Assembly (NCBI RefSeq): GCF_018403225.1
Contig: NZ_BOSG01000001.1
Location: 2,356,001-2,420,000, forward strand
Direction of reading: 5' to 3'
DNA length: 64,000 bases
Source of the DNA: Paenibacillus sp. J23TS9
GTDB taxonomy: Bacteria; Bacillota; Bacilli; Paenibacillales; Paenibacillaceae
Positions 18,844-26,235 of the stretch are shown here, piece by piece. The notes beneath the pieces were generated by a model. That model was not told where the DNA came from. It saw nothing but the letters and a program-made list of their open reading frames with translations, and did no database searches. A program made the position numbers and the translations under genes. The first letter of the stretch is position 1. The number at the start of each line of letters is the position of its first letter.

Positions 18844-19884
18844 TTATTGAATGATATTTTTCTCTTTGTCCTGCACTTCGTTCTTCATTTCATCCGTAAC
18901 CGTGATGCCTTGTGCCGCAGCCGCTTTCAGGTTTAGAATCAAATCAAGCTTCTCCTGCATGGTCACTTTCATATCTCCTGGATTTTTACCATTCTTCAGA
19001 ATGTCTACAGCCATTTGGCCAACCTGGTAACCATGGTCATAGTATTTGAAGCCCACCGTTGCAAAAGCGCCTTTTTCGACCGTATCACGGTCACTCGAGA
19101 AGAATGGGATATGATTTTCATTAGCTACCTGGATGATTGTATCCACGCCGCTGACCACCATATTATCCAGCGTGATGAAAATGGCATCCGCACGTCCTAC
19201 CAGCGATTGTGCAGCCTGCTTCACTTCCGACGTGTTGGTCACAGCCGCCTTCACCAGTTTGATGTTATGTTTACTCAAGGCATCCTCAGCGTTTTTGGAC
19301 ATGACGACCGCGTTTTGTTCGCCTTCGTTAATGACAAGCCCGACTGATTTGACGTTCGGGAAGTTTTTCGCTACAAAATCCATCAGCTTCTGCACCGCTT
19401 CCGGATTCGTATCGGATACACCGGACACGTTACCTCCCGGCTTGTCGAGATTCGTCACGATTTTGGCATCGAGCGGATCCGTTACAGCTGCGAACAGGAC
19501 AGGCTTGTCTTTAATCTGCTTGACGATGGCTTGTGCCGAAGGCGTCGCGATCGCGAGCACCAAATCATCCTTGTTCGAAGCTATCGTCTGAGCGATCGAC
19601 AGGTTGTTGGTCTGATCGTTCTGCGCGTTCTTGTAATCCACCTTCAGGTTGTCGCCTTCAGTAATGCCCGCATCTTTCAGTGCCGCCAAGAATCCTTCAC
19701 GTGTTGCATCCAGCGAAGGATGTTCCACGATTTGAGAAATAGCGATTTTGTACGATTTCTTCTCTGTCTGATTCCCCGATCCTTCAGCCTCCGTTTTCTT
19801 GCCCTCTGAATTGCCGCAGCCAGCCGCTGCCGTAACCAGGAGCGCTGACATTACGACCGATAACAATAATTTTTTCTTCAACAT
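18844..19884 (-). CDS. ABC substrate-binding lipoprotein (TrpX type, ABC_sub_bind)
   Basis: Extracellular binding lipoprotein of 346 residues. The signal peptide ends in AAAGC with lipid-attachment Cys23, followed by a Ser/Lys/Glu-rich linker. The mature part has the two-lobed PF04392 pattern: YKIAISQIVEHPSLDATREG, LVLAIATPSAQAI, PVLFAAVTDPLDAKIV, GVSDTNP and FFSSDRDTVEKGAFATVG. Family members bind aromatic amino acids. ATG 19884 follows GGAGGGGG. It heads the operon; its upstream region has a hairpin plus U tract that could be an attenuator. Confidence 0.9.
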   Translation of the reverse strand: MLKKKLLLSVVMSALLVTAAAGCGNSEGKKTEAEGSGNQTEKKSYKIAISQIVEHPSLDATREGFLAALKDAGITEGDNLKVDYKNAQNDQTNNLSIAQTIASNKDDLVLAIATPSAQAIVKQIKDKPVLFAAVTDPLDAKIVTNLDKPGGNVSGVSDTNPEAVQKLMDFVAKNFPNVKSVGLVINEGEQNAVVMSKNAEDALSKHNIKLVKAAVTNTSEVKQAAQSLVGRADAIFITLDNMVVSGVDTIIQVANENHIPFFSSDRDTVEKGAFATVGFKYYDHGYQVGQMAVDILKNGKNPGDMKVTMQEKLDLILNLKAAAAQGITVTDEMKNEVQDKEKNIIQ

Positions 19885-19949
19885 CAAAGCCCCCTCCAAA
19901 ATTTTCCTCTACATTGCTTTTGTGTTCGAAAGCGTTAAAGCATACGGAT

Positions 19950-20034
19950 AAAAAAAAGAAGTGCCACTTTCTGTATAGAAATGGAATCATTCTATACTAG
20001 CGATTGATTATTCATAATCATATATGGGCACTCC
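19950..20034 (-). terminator. Hairpin with U tract ahead of the TrpX-type operon (terminator or attenuator)
   Basis: Outer arms GGCACT(C/T)C (20027-20034 and complement 19958-19965) enclose a perfect 8-bp hairpin GTATAGAA/TTCTATAC (19973-19980, 19990-19997). On the minus strand the structure ends in eight U (A run 19950-19957). It can end the HAD gene transcript or act in the leader of the ABC operon. Confidence 0.6.
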
Positions 20035-20046
20035 TGCATCCGTCAA
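20017..20046 (-). promoter_or_regulatory. Candidate sigma-A promoter of the TrpX-type operon
   Basis: Minus strand TTGACG (20041-20046), 18 bases, TATGAT (20017-20022). If used, the transcript starts inside the hairpin region above and must pass its U tract before trpX. Confidence 0.45.
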
Positions 20047-20101
20047 TTGGTATCCGACAAAAAAATATAAATCTTTCATTTGGAACAAATTAGGAAATAA
20101 T

Positions 20102-20782
20102 TCAAAGTTTCCGAGCAATATCCCGCTTCTCCAGCTGCTTAACCAATTCCTTCAATTCAACCGCTTCCATGCTCGGAATTTTCATATCATAGAATTCAAA
20201 CGGAAAAGTGCTTGTCATCTCATTGGGTACGATCACCGTGTGCAGACCCGCTCTTTTGGCAGCCTTAAAACCGTTGAGGGAATCCTCAAAAGAAACAGCT
20301 TCCTCAGGCCTCACTTCTAATTTTTGCAAGGATAAGAGATACAGCTCCGGATCCGGTTTAACCTGCTGCACCAAATCCGCCGTATTGATCGAATCGAAAT
20401 AGCCATGCAGATCAAATCTCGTCAGATAGGGTTCAATCCAGTTAAAGTAGGAGCTGGAGGCCAGTCCGATTTTAAGCCCCATGACTCTGGCCTCTTTCAA
20501 GTAATTCACTACACCGGGTCTTGGTTGTATATGCTGAAGCAGCTCACGATACTGCACATTGACTTGCTCACGGATGACTTCATATTCTACTGAATGCTGT
20601 AAAATCTCCACCAGATATGTATAAGGGTTAAAAACATCAAAGGAGGTACCTACACACTGAGCATACATTTCCAGCGGCAATTCTTTGCCGTATTCTCCAT
20701 ACACCTTGCAAAAGGCGTGGTATGCCGGCGTTTCCGTATCTACCATTAATCCGTCAAAATCAAAAATGACTGCCTTGATCAA
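20102..20782 (-). CDS. HAD-superfamily hydrolase (beta-phosphoglucomutase/phosphatase-like)
   Basis: HAD subfamily I enzyme of 226 residues. Motif I is DFDGLMVDTE with the two catalytic aspartates. It has a helical cap, motif II Ser in LASSS, motif III Lys in VKPDPELY and motif IV SFEDSLNG. This pattern fits sugar-phosphate phosphatases and beta-phosphoglucomutases; the exact substrate cannot be told. TTG 20782 follows AAGGTGAG and lies 46 bases after the GNAT stop; longer in-frame starts overlap the upstream gene. It is likely co-transcribed with the GNAT gene. Confidence 0.85.
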   Translation of the reverse strand: MIKAVIFDFDGLMVDTETPAYHAFCKVYGEYGKELPLEMYAQCVGTSFDVFNPYTYLVEILQHSVEYEVIREQVNVQYRELLQHIQPRPGVVNYLKEARVMGLKIGLASSSYFNWIEPYLTRFDLHGYFDSINTADLVQQVKPDPELYLLSLQKLEVRPEEAVSFEDSLNGFKAAKRAGLHTVIVPNEMTSTFPFEFYDMKIPSMEAVELKELVKQLEKRDIARKL

Positions 20783-20828
20783 TTTGCTCACCTTTTCGTT
20801 GTTGTATTTGGGTTTTAAGATGCGATGC

Positions 20829-21242
20829 CTATTGACTGCGTTTCTTGCGGAGCGTCCGGTCGGGATCACGTACAAAACCATACTGTTCGTATAGTCCATG
20901 GGCATCTGCGGTTACCAGGATCCCGTGCAGATGCCCGAATCTCTCATCGTTTGTGACAGCTTCAACCAGTTGTTTACCGAGGCCTCGTCCACGGTAGGTT
21001 TCATCAATGATCACATCGCACATGTAATACATGGTTACCAAATCCGTAACGACCCTGGCAAAGCCAATCTGCACATCTCCATCATAGACTCCAAAACAGA
21101 TAGAGTTATCAATGGAAGTGCGGATCAATTCCGCTGGTCTATTCTTCGCCCAGTAGCTCCCTTTCAGAAAAGCAATAATCCGATCCATCTGAAGCAGTTC
21201 CTTGCGGTCGCTGATCCATATCCCCTGATCTCCGAGCAGCAT
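20829..21242 (-). CDS. GNAT-family N-acetyltransferase
   Basis: Acetyltransferase of 137 residues with acetyl-CoA-binding motif A (DETYRGRGLGKQLVEAV, about residues 79-95) and a motif B-like end (HGLYEQYGF). The N-terminal SYWAKNRP segment recalls a common Bacillus GNAT subfamily of unknown substrate. The start ATG follows GGAGGGAG. It is probably the first gene of a two-gene unit with the HAD hydrolase. Confidence 0.88.
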   Translation of the reverse strand: MLLGDQGIWISDRKELLQMDRIIAFLKGSYWAKNRPAELIRTSIDNSICFGVYDGDVQIGFARVVTDLVTMYYMCDVIIDETYRGRGLGKQLVEAVTNDERFGHLHGILVTADAHGLYEQYGFVRDPDRTLRKKRSQ

Positions 21243-21384
21243 AAACCCACTCCCTCCGTTTTTTTCGGTTATGAAAAAATTCTCCGTACAGGGATGAATT
21301 CCTCTTTTTCGAACAGCGGTACAAGCTCAAACAGACCGGACGCAGCTGCGCCCGGCCAGGATCGAGTCATATATAAACGTTAAG

Positions 21385-22317
21385 CTATACTCGAGTAATT
21401 TGTACCTGATGACGCAGCTGCTCAAACACTTCAGGATCTATTTGTCCCGCCTGATCAGTCATCGCATTGGAGGTACCGGCAGCCGATGCCACGGCGAGTC
21501 CTTCTTCAAGCGACAATCCCTTAGCCAATGATACAGCCATCCCCGCGACAAAAGAATCACCGCAGCCTACTGTGTTTACAACCTTCACTTTTGGCGTCGT
21601 TACGCGGTAACAGCTTTCCTTTATTGCAGCCAACGAGCCGGCTCCACCCAATGAAACGGTAATCCGGTCCATCTGATATTTTTGCAGCAGCGTTTCTACC
21701 GCTTTTTGCAGAGCTGCTTCATCAGCAACCTCAATGCCAAGCAGCCCAGCCACTTCCTCTTCATTCGGCTTGATCATATCCGGCTTTGCTTCCAAACCTA
21801 AACGCAAAGCGTCTCCGCTGGCATCCAAAATGACATATGCTCCAGCTTCCTTGGCAATGGTAACCAAATTCACATAAAAATCTTTCGGAACGCCAGCCGG
21901 CAAGCTGCCGCTGAAGCAGACGATCTTGGATTGTGATGCAAGGCTGCGTATTTTCTCTTCCATTTCCTGCAGAGCAGCGTCGTTAACGGTCGGACCCGGC
22001 TCCAGCAGTTCCGTAGAAGTACCATTCGCTTCGTCCAGAATATTCAGGCAAATTCTCGATTCTCCTTCAACGGATACAAAATCATGAGCAATCCCCATTT
22101 GGGTTAATTGCTGTCTGATGATCTCTCCATTCATGCCGCCCACAAAACCGGTTGCTGTTACAGGTACTCCCAGCTGAGATATAACCTTTGCCACATTGAT
22201 TCCCTTACCGCCCGGTGCGGCATGAAAATGCTGTACCCGTGAAACCTTGCCCAGCGGAAACGAAGGAAGATAATATGTCTTATCGATGGCTGCATTCAAT
22301 GTTACGGTCGTGATCAT
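21385..22317 (-). CDS. fruK: 1-phosphofructokinase-type sugar kinase (PfkB family)
   Basis: ATP-dependent kinase of 310 residues, FruK/LacC branch of the ribokinase superfamily. It has the N-terminal MITTVTLNAAIDKTYYLP pattern, the PfkB signature 1 (GGKGINVAKVISQLG) and the C-terminal anion-hole/base motif TVGCGDSFVAG, where most relatives have GAGDS. Either fructose-1-phosphate or tagatose-6-phosphate could be the substrate; no fructose PTS gene is next to it. ATG 22317 follows AGGAG. It lies 266 bases downstream of the second PfkB kinase, separated by a hairpin-rich block. Confidence 0.83.
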   Translation of the reverse strand: MITTVTLNAAIDKTYYLPSFPLGKVSRVQHFHAAPGGKGINVAKVISQLGVPVTATGFVGGMNGEIIRQQLTQMGIAHDFVSVEGESRICLNILDEANGTSTELLEPGPTVNDAALQEMEEKIRSLASQSKIVCFSGSLPAGVPKDFYVNLVTIAKEAGAYVILDASGDALRLGLEAKPDMIKPNEEEVAGLLGIEVADEAALQKAVETLLQKYQMDRITVSLGGAGSLAAIKESCYRVTTPKVKVVNTVGCGDSFVAGMAVSLAKGLSLEEGLAVASAAGTSNAMTDQAGQIDPEVFEQLRHQVQITRV

Positions 22318-22344
22318 AAGTCTCCTGTCATCCAATCCCTAGCT

Positions 22345-22570
22345 TATGTAAGTGAGCGTGCATCTGCATTTATGACCCGGGGAAGGTCTTGGTTCTCCAT
22401 GCTCACCAACTGCTATGTCTTCTCGGTGTCCCCTGCATCCATCCCTCAAAATCCGGCAGAGCCTTCTTCAGGGCTCATGGACCCACCGGCAATACCCAAA
22501 GTATACCTGCACTCCCTGGATTGCACAACGCTGCTTGGCTATGTCGGCAGGAAATTTATTTTCAATATTT
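22345..22570 (-). other. Hairpin-rich non-coding block, possible group II intron fragment
   Basis: Between the two kinase genes no plausible protein is encoded in either direction. On the minus strand the stretch is dense in local helices: GAGCC/GGCTC with an 8-base loop, TTGGT/ACCAA with an 11-base loop, GACC/GGGTC, and CCGG boxes that could close a larger domain. The general look recalls group II intron domain I, but I see no reverse transcriptase and no domain V. The identity is uncertain. Confidence 0.3.
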
Positions 22571-22583
22571 TCTCCCAAACCTC

Positions 22584-23507
22584 TTAAACAGACTTCAAGA
22601 ACGCTTCCACTTTTTCAATTGAAGGCAAAGAACCTGTCCCGCCTACCCCTTGCGTGGAAATAGCTCCGCTCGCATTGGCGAACTTCACCATATCCAGTCC
22701 GCGCAGGCCGCTGCGGAAAGCAAAGATCAGCCCTGCGTTAAAGGCATCTCCCGCTCCTGTCGTGTCTATCGGAGTAACCTTGTACGACGGGACCATCTCA
22801 GACTCTTCACCCGGCCTAATGAGCATGGCACCCTTGCTTCCGCATTTCACCGCTACAGTATTAACGCCTTCCGGAAGTTTTCCTGCTGCTTCCTCCACGT
22901 TGTTTGCCTGATAAATATGCATGATTTCCTCTTCACTCGGAATGAATAGATCGGTATGCGGCAGCAGGCGGTCAATCCCATCCCGGTGCCATATCTGATG
23001 AACATCCCAGCCTGTATCGAATGAAGTCGTGACTCCTTGATTGCGAAGCCGGGCAAATAACGCTTCCCAATGGGGACGCATGCCATCCTGCAGGAAATAG
23101 GAGCCAAAATGGACATGTTCTGCGTCACTCAGAATCTCCTCAGGAAGGTCCTCCGGTTTAAGCAGCGGAATGCTGCCTGGATAAGTCATCAGCCCCCGGT
23201 CGCTTGGTGTTGAAAAGGACAAGGTAACCCCGGTTTTAAGTTGAGGATTCTGAATCACATGTTTGGTACTCACCTGCATCCGCTCCAGCTCTTTCACGCA
23301 GAACCGGCCAAAATCATCTTCCCCGACAACGCTGACAAAATGTACTTCCGCACCCAGTCCGGCCAGCGCACAAGCAGTAATGGCCGACGATGATCCAAGA
23401 ACGATATCAAAGGAATCAATCAGCTTTTCCCGGTTCCATTCCGGCATCAGATCTGTTCCCGACAAAATCACATCCACATTCAGCTCGCCGATAACGACTA
23501 TTTTCAC
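22584..23507 (-). CDS. PfkB-family carbohydrate kinase
   Basis: Ribokinase-like kinase of 307 residues. It has an N-terminal GELNVDVILSG strand, a substrate loop with GSSSAITACALAGLGAEVHF and the C-terminal catalytic motif DTTGAGDAFNAGL with its base Asp. The sugar is not identifiable. The GTG at 23507 follows AAAGGGG with 7-base spacing; an ATG 18 bases upstream overlaps that ribosome site. It lies 28 bases after a decayed gene that has the promoter, so its expression now probably depends on read-through from there. A divergent LacI regulator is the likely controller. Confidence 0.87.
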   Translation of the reverse strand: MKIVVIGELNVDVILSGTDLMPEWNREKLIDSFDIVLGSSSAITACALAGLGAEVHFVSVVGEDDFGRFCVKELERMQVSTKHVIQNPQLKTGVTLSFSTPSDRGLMTYPGSIPLLKPEDLPEEILSDAEHVHFGSYFLQDGMRPHWEALFARLRNQGVTTSFDTGWDVHQIWHRDGIDRLLPHTDLFIPSEEEIMHIYQANNVEEAAGKLPEGVNTVAVKCGSKGAMLIRPGEESEMVPSYKVTPIDTTGAGDAFNAGLIFAFRSGLRGLDMVKFANASGAISTQGVGGTGSLPSIEKVEAFLKSV

Positions 23508-23535
23508 AGCTCTATCCCCTTTCATCGTGTATTCA

Positions 23536-23780
23536 TTATTTCATATTTGGTATGTAGGCTCTCTCTTCATAGAGTTCTTCAAATATGTCTTTGATTTTCG
23601 CCAGATTCCGATGCGAAATATCCGAGATATCTCATGGCATCCGGACGCAGTAAATCTCTTTGCAGACGTCTACAACTTTTGCATGAGTTTGCATGCCAGT
23701 TCCAAGCGTTTTGCATCTATATCTACGAGAGCATTCGTTCCTCCATACTGACCTTCTACAACAATTCAAATCTCAGTTAT
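23536..23780 (-). pseudogene. Decayed gene ahead of pfkB, possibly a GH4-like NAD-dependent enzyme
   Basis: The minus strand carries broken coding sense. One frame reads IVVEGQYGG then TNALVDIDAKRLELACKL, and ends at TAG 23672-23670. The next frame reads VDVCKEIYCVRMP up to TGA 23634-23632, then continues in frame as DISDISHRNLAKIKDIFEEL to a TAA ending at 23536. A ribosome site (AAAGGGGG, 23790-23797) lies 9 bases before ATA, where a start ATG would be expected. The N-terminal piece looks like a Rossmann fold with LVDID-ERLEL, as in GH4 glycosidases; the middle of the protein is gone. The identity is a guess, the decay is clear. Confidence 0.55.
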
Positions 23781-23830
23781 GTGTTTCTGCCCCCTTTTTA
23801 TATTTAATTTAGATATCATTCTACAGGCAA

Positions 23831-23859
23831 ATTGTATTCCTCGTTTTTTGCAATGTCAA
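23831..23859 (-). promoter_or_regulatory. Strong sigma-A promoter of the decayed gene/pfkB unit
   Basis: Minus strand TTGACA (23854-23859), 17 bases, TACAAT (23831-23836). It leads into the ribosome site of the pseudogene, and operator 23878-23888 lies 18 bases upstream of the -35. Confidence 0.7.
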
Positions 23860-23877
23860 CCGTGTTTTTGGATGCTA

Positions 23878-23888
23878 TTTGCCGCAAA
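23878..23888. promoter_or_regulatory. Candidate LacI-family operator (kinase side)
   Basis: Palindrome TTTGCCGCAAA, upstream of the kinase promoter. The same element with the central base swapped occurs at 24058. Confidence 0.5.
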
Positions 23889-23929
23889 TTCATTTAAATA
23901 TTATTTGCTAATTGCATTATATTTTTCAT

Positions 23930-23958
23930 TTGACCTCCAAACCGATATACCTTAACAT
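23930..23958 (+). promoter_or_regulatory. Candidate promoter of the divergent lacI-type gene
   Basis: TTGACC (23930-23935), 17 bases, TAACAT (23953-23958), about 140 bases ahead of the regulator start. Confidence 0.4.
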
Positions 23959-24057
23959 TAATAAATACATACTTAACCATTAGGGAGTTTTCACATCCTT
24001 GTACGTAAAAAAGTTCGTTCACATGATATAAAAATATCAGAATGATGAGAGATTTAA

Positions 24058-24068
24058 TTTGCGGCAAA
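24058..24068. promoter_or_regulatory. Candidate LacI-family operator (regulator side)
   Basis: Palindrome TTTGCGGCAAA, 28 bases before the regulator start codon. Centre-to-centre distance to the other copy is 180 bp, near 17 helical turns, suiting repression by looping. Confidence 0.5.
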
Positions 24069-24096
24069 ATATTTTTTTCAAAAAGGCGGTCAAACC

Positions 24097-25119
24097 ATGG
24101 CTACACTGAAGGACATCGCGGATATTGTCGGCGTATCGGTATCTACCGTTTCACGCGTGCTTTCCAATGAAACCAACCGCTCCGTGAACTCAGAAACCAA
24201 AAAGAAAATATGGGATACAGCTCATGAAATCGGATATCAGATCAAAAGTTCAGCAGCCGGAGCATCCCAAACGAAACTTGTAGGATGTATCGTTTCCACC
24301 CTGCAAAATCGCCGTTACCATCCCTATTTCTCGGTAATTTTGGACGGAATTGATCAAGAGCTTGCCAAAAATGGCTATAAGCTTGCTTTTTCATATACGC
24401 AGGATGAGCTTGTAAAACCGGAAGTGCTGAAATCAGCGCTTCACGACAGCAAAATCGAAGGCATCATCCTGATCGAAGGCATAGATGAGACGATTAATCG
24501 CCAAATCCGCAAGTACGGCTGTGCCGTTGTTGGAATTGACGTGCCGGACAGCAGTATTCCTACCATTTCTTATGATCGTGTACATGCGGCCCGCACTGCC
24601 GTTTCGCATTTAACACAGCAAGGACATCGGGATATTCTCTTTATTGGGGGAACCGGTTTATCTGGCAAAATGGAACGCGAGAAACGTTTTCGAGGTTACA
24701 AGCAAGCGCTGGAAGAGAAAGGAATTCCCTATCACCCGGGACGAATCTTGAATGCTGAGTGGGAACCTGATCAGGCCTATCGGATGATGCTGTCTTACCT
24801 GGAAGAGCATCATGCGGATCTTCCAACAGCTGTATTTGCAGCTAGTGATATCATGGCCATGGCAGCGATGCGGGCGATTTCAGAAAAAGGCTACCGAATC
24901 CCGCAGGATTTCGCAGTCATCGGTTTCGATGATAATGAACCTTCCCGGTATACCGTTCCTCCGTTGTCGACCATTCATATTCCGACCTTTGAAATCGGGG
25001 CTATCGCTGTCAAAGCACTGCTGCAGACAATCCGTGATCCATACCCGCTTCCAGTAAATATTTCCGTTCCTTTCGAGCCGAAATTCCGTCCATCCAGTGA
25101 TTGGAAAGTGAATAGATAG
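24097..25119 (+). CDS. LacI/GalR-family transcriptional regulator
   Basis: Sugar-responsive regulator of 340 residues. The N-terminal helix-turn-helix and hinge helix (residues 3-55) read TLKDIADIVGVSVSTVSRVL. A periplasmic-binding-like effector domain follows with PTAVFAASDIMAMAAMRAI and DFAVIGFDDNE. ATG 24097 follows AAAGGCGG. It is divergent from the pfkB unit, with paired TTTGCSGCAAA elements between, so it probably controls the two kinases and itself. The gene ends in a long bidirectional terminator. Confidence 0.92.
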   Translation: MATLKDIADIVGVSVSTVSRVLSNETNRSVNSETKKKIWDTAHEIGYQIKSSAAGASQTKLVGCIVSTLQNRRYHPYFSVILDGIDQELAKNGYKLAFSYTQDELVKPEVLKSALHDSKIEGIILIEGIDETINRQIRKYGCAVVGIDVPDSSIPTISYDRVHAARTAVSHLTQQGHRDILFIGGTGLSGKMEREKRFRGYKQALEEKGIPYHPGRILNAEWEPDQAYRMMLSYLEEHHADLPTAVFAASDIMAMAAMRAISEKGYRIPQDFAVIGFDDNEPSRYTVPPLSTIHIPTFEIGAIAVKALLQTIRDPYPLPVNISVPFEPKFRPSSDWKVNR

Positions 25120-25180
25120 GCATAGTCAAAAGGGCATTCCCTCAGGTCCAGCGACCAAGGCAACGCCCTTTTGACTATGC
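25120..25180. terminator. Bidirectional terminator with 16-bp perfect stem
   Basis: GCATAGTCAAAAGGGC (25120-25135) pairs perfectly with its complement at 25165-25180. The 29-base loop can form a GGTC/GACC helix. The stem begins one base after the regulator stop and ends 4 bases before the stop of the convergent phosphatase gene. Confidence 0.85.
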
Positions 25181-25184
25181 AATA

Positions 25185-25769
25185 TTACAAATTCACCGCA
25201 TCCAAATGACGGCGGCAGTTGTACAAATCACAGACCCACTCTTCATTCAGCTGACGAACCAGGGTGACAGAGGTATTATGCAAATGCTCCCTTTCCTGCA
25301 TATTCGGAACCAGTGCCGGCAGAAGCGCCGAGATCAAGGCCCCGTGGCTCACCACCAACACCCGCTGCTCCGGATAATGAAGGCAAATCTCCCGGATAAC
25401 ATCCTCTCCGCGCAAGATCATGGATTCATCCGTTTCAATTCCCAGCTCCATTTCGCTCCAATCCTCACCCCACATGCGGATTCTTTCGTCTTCCGTCGTG
25501 CCTTCCATTTTCCCGCAAGCCATTTCCCGCAAACGCTCATCCACATAAAGAGGAATATTCAGCGCATTTGCTATCGTTTCCGCAGTTTCTTTTGCACGCA
25601 ATAAGTCACTCGCATAAACAGCATCCCACTTTTCATTCTTGAAACGCTCCGCCAAAGCCCGGGCTTGGGCACGCCCTGTATCGTTCAATGGCACGTCCGT
25701 TTGTCCTTGAGCTCTTCTCGCCACATTCCAATCGGTAATACCATGTCTTACCCAGCCAATCGTTGTCAT
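25185..25769 (-). CDS. Histidine phosphatase family protein (phosphoglycerate mutase-like)
   Basis: Branch 1 histidine phosphatase of 194 residues. The catalytic RHG motif is at residues 8-10 (GWVRHGITDWN), the second histidine is in VVSHGALISALL, and the conserved acidic residue lies in the REMACGKMEG region. These enzymes include cofactor-dependent phosphoglycerate mutases and broad phosphatases; the short length favours a phosphatase. ATG 25769 follows AGGAGG. It lies 21 bases downstream of fosB on the same strand, so the lacI-fosB-phosphatase genes may be one transcript. Confidence 0.9.
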   Translation of the reverse strand: MTTIGWVRHGITDWNVARRAQGQTDVPLNDTGRAQARALAERFKNEKWDAVYASDLLRAKETAETIANALNIPLYVDERLREMACGKMEGTTEDERIRMWGEDWSEMELGIETDESMILRGEDVIREICLHYPEQRVLVVSHGALISALLPALVPNMQEREHLHNTSVTLVRQLNEEWVCDLYNCRRHLDAVNL

Positions 25770-25790
25770 AAGTATCCTCCTGTACGAAGT

Positions 25791-26210
25791 TTATGTATAA
25801 AAACTCATATGATCTTTATCTGCTCTGTAATAGTCCATGCGATCCTGCAGACTTCCGGTGTGAAGTTCAAATGTATGGCCGTCGGGATCAAGGAAATAAA
25901 CCGAGCGTTTATCTCTATCATCCCGTTCCCGGCCAGGCAAGATGTGAACGTTCATTTCCTTAAGCCTCAGATACCACGGATCAAATTCTTCTTCTGTAAC
26001 TGTAAAAGCGATATGGGTGTAGTTCCGTGGCAGATGGCCGCGTTCTACGTCTTCCTCATTTAACGCAATCCATAAGCCGTCCAGGTCAAAATAAGCCAGC
26101 TTCCTCCCTGTCACAAGCAGCTTCGCACCAAATACATTCTTGTAAAAGGATATTGATCTATCCAGGTTAGAAACCGAGAAACAAAAATGATTGATTCCCT
26201 GTAATTTCAA
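25791..26210 (-). CDS. fosB: FosB metallothiol transferase (fosfomycin resistance)
   Basis: Mn/Mg-dependent bacillithiol S-transferase of the glyoxalase/VOC fold, 139 residues. It inactivates fosfomycin by opening its epoxide. From memory it aligns from end to end with Bacillus FosB. Shared segments are [45 protein letters not shown] and [15 protein letters not shown]. The metal ligands are the His of NHFCF, the His of YTHIAF and the Glu of FELHTG. TTG 26210 lies 8 bases after AAGGGAG and gives the family-typical N-terminus; GTG 26228 is an alternative. It lies 25 bases after the lacI-type stop. Confidence 0.9.
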   Translation of the reverse strand: MKLQGINHFCFSVSNLDRSISFYKNVFGAKLLVTGRKLAYFDLDGLWIALNEEDVERGHLPRNYTHIAFTVTEEEFDPWYLRLKEMNVHILPGRERDDRDKRSVYFLDPDGHTFELHTGSLQDRMDYYRADKDHMSFYT

Positions 26211-26235
26211 TGCGTCTGCTCCCTTCACGGCTTCG

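Noticed and set aside
19930..19950. cre-like GAAAGCGTTAAAGC ahead of the TrpX-type gene
   Set aside because: It has two or more mismatches at key cre positions.
19885..20100. T-box riboswitch ahead of the tryptophan-type transporter
   Set aside because: The conserved AGGGTGGNACCGCG element and specifier-loop features are absent.
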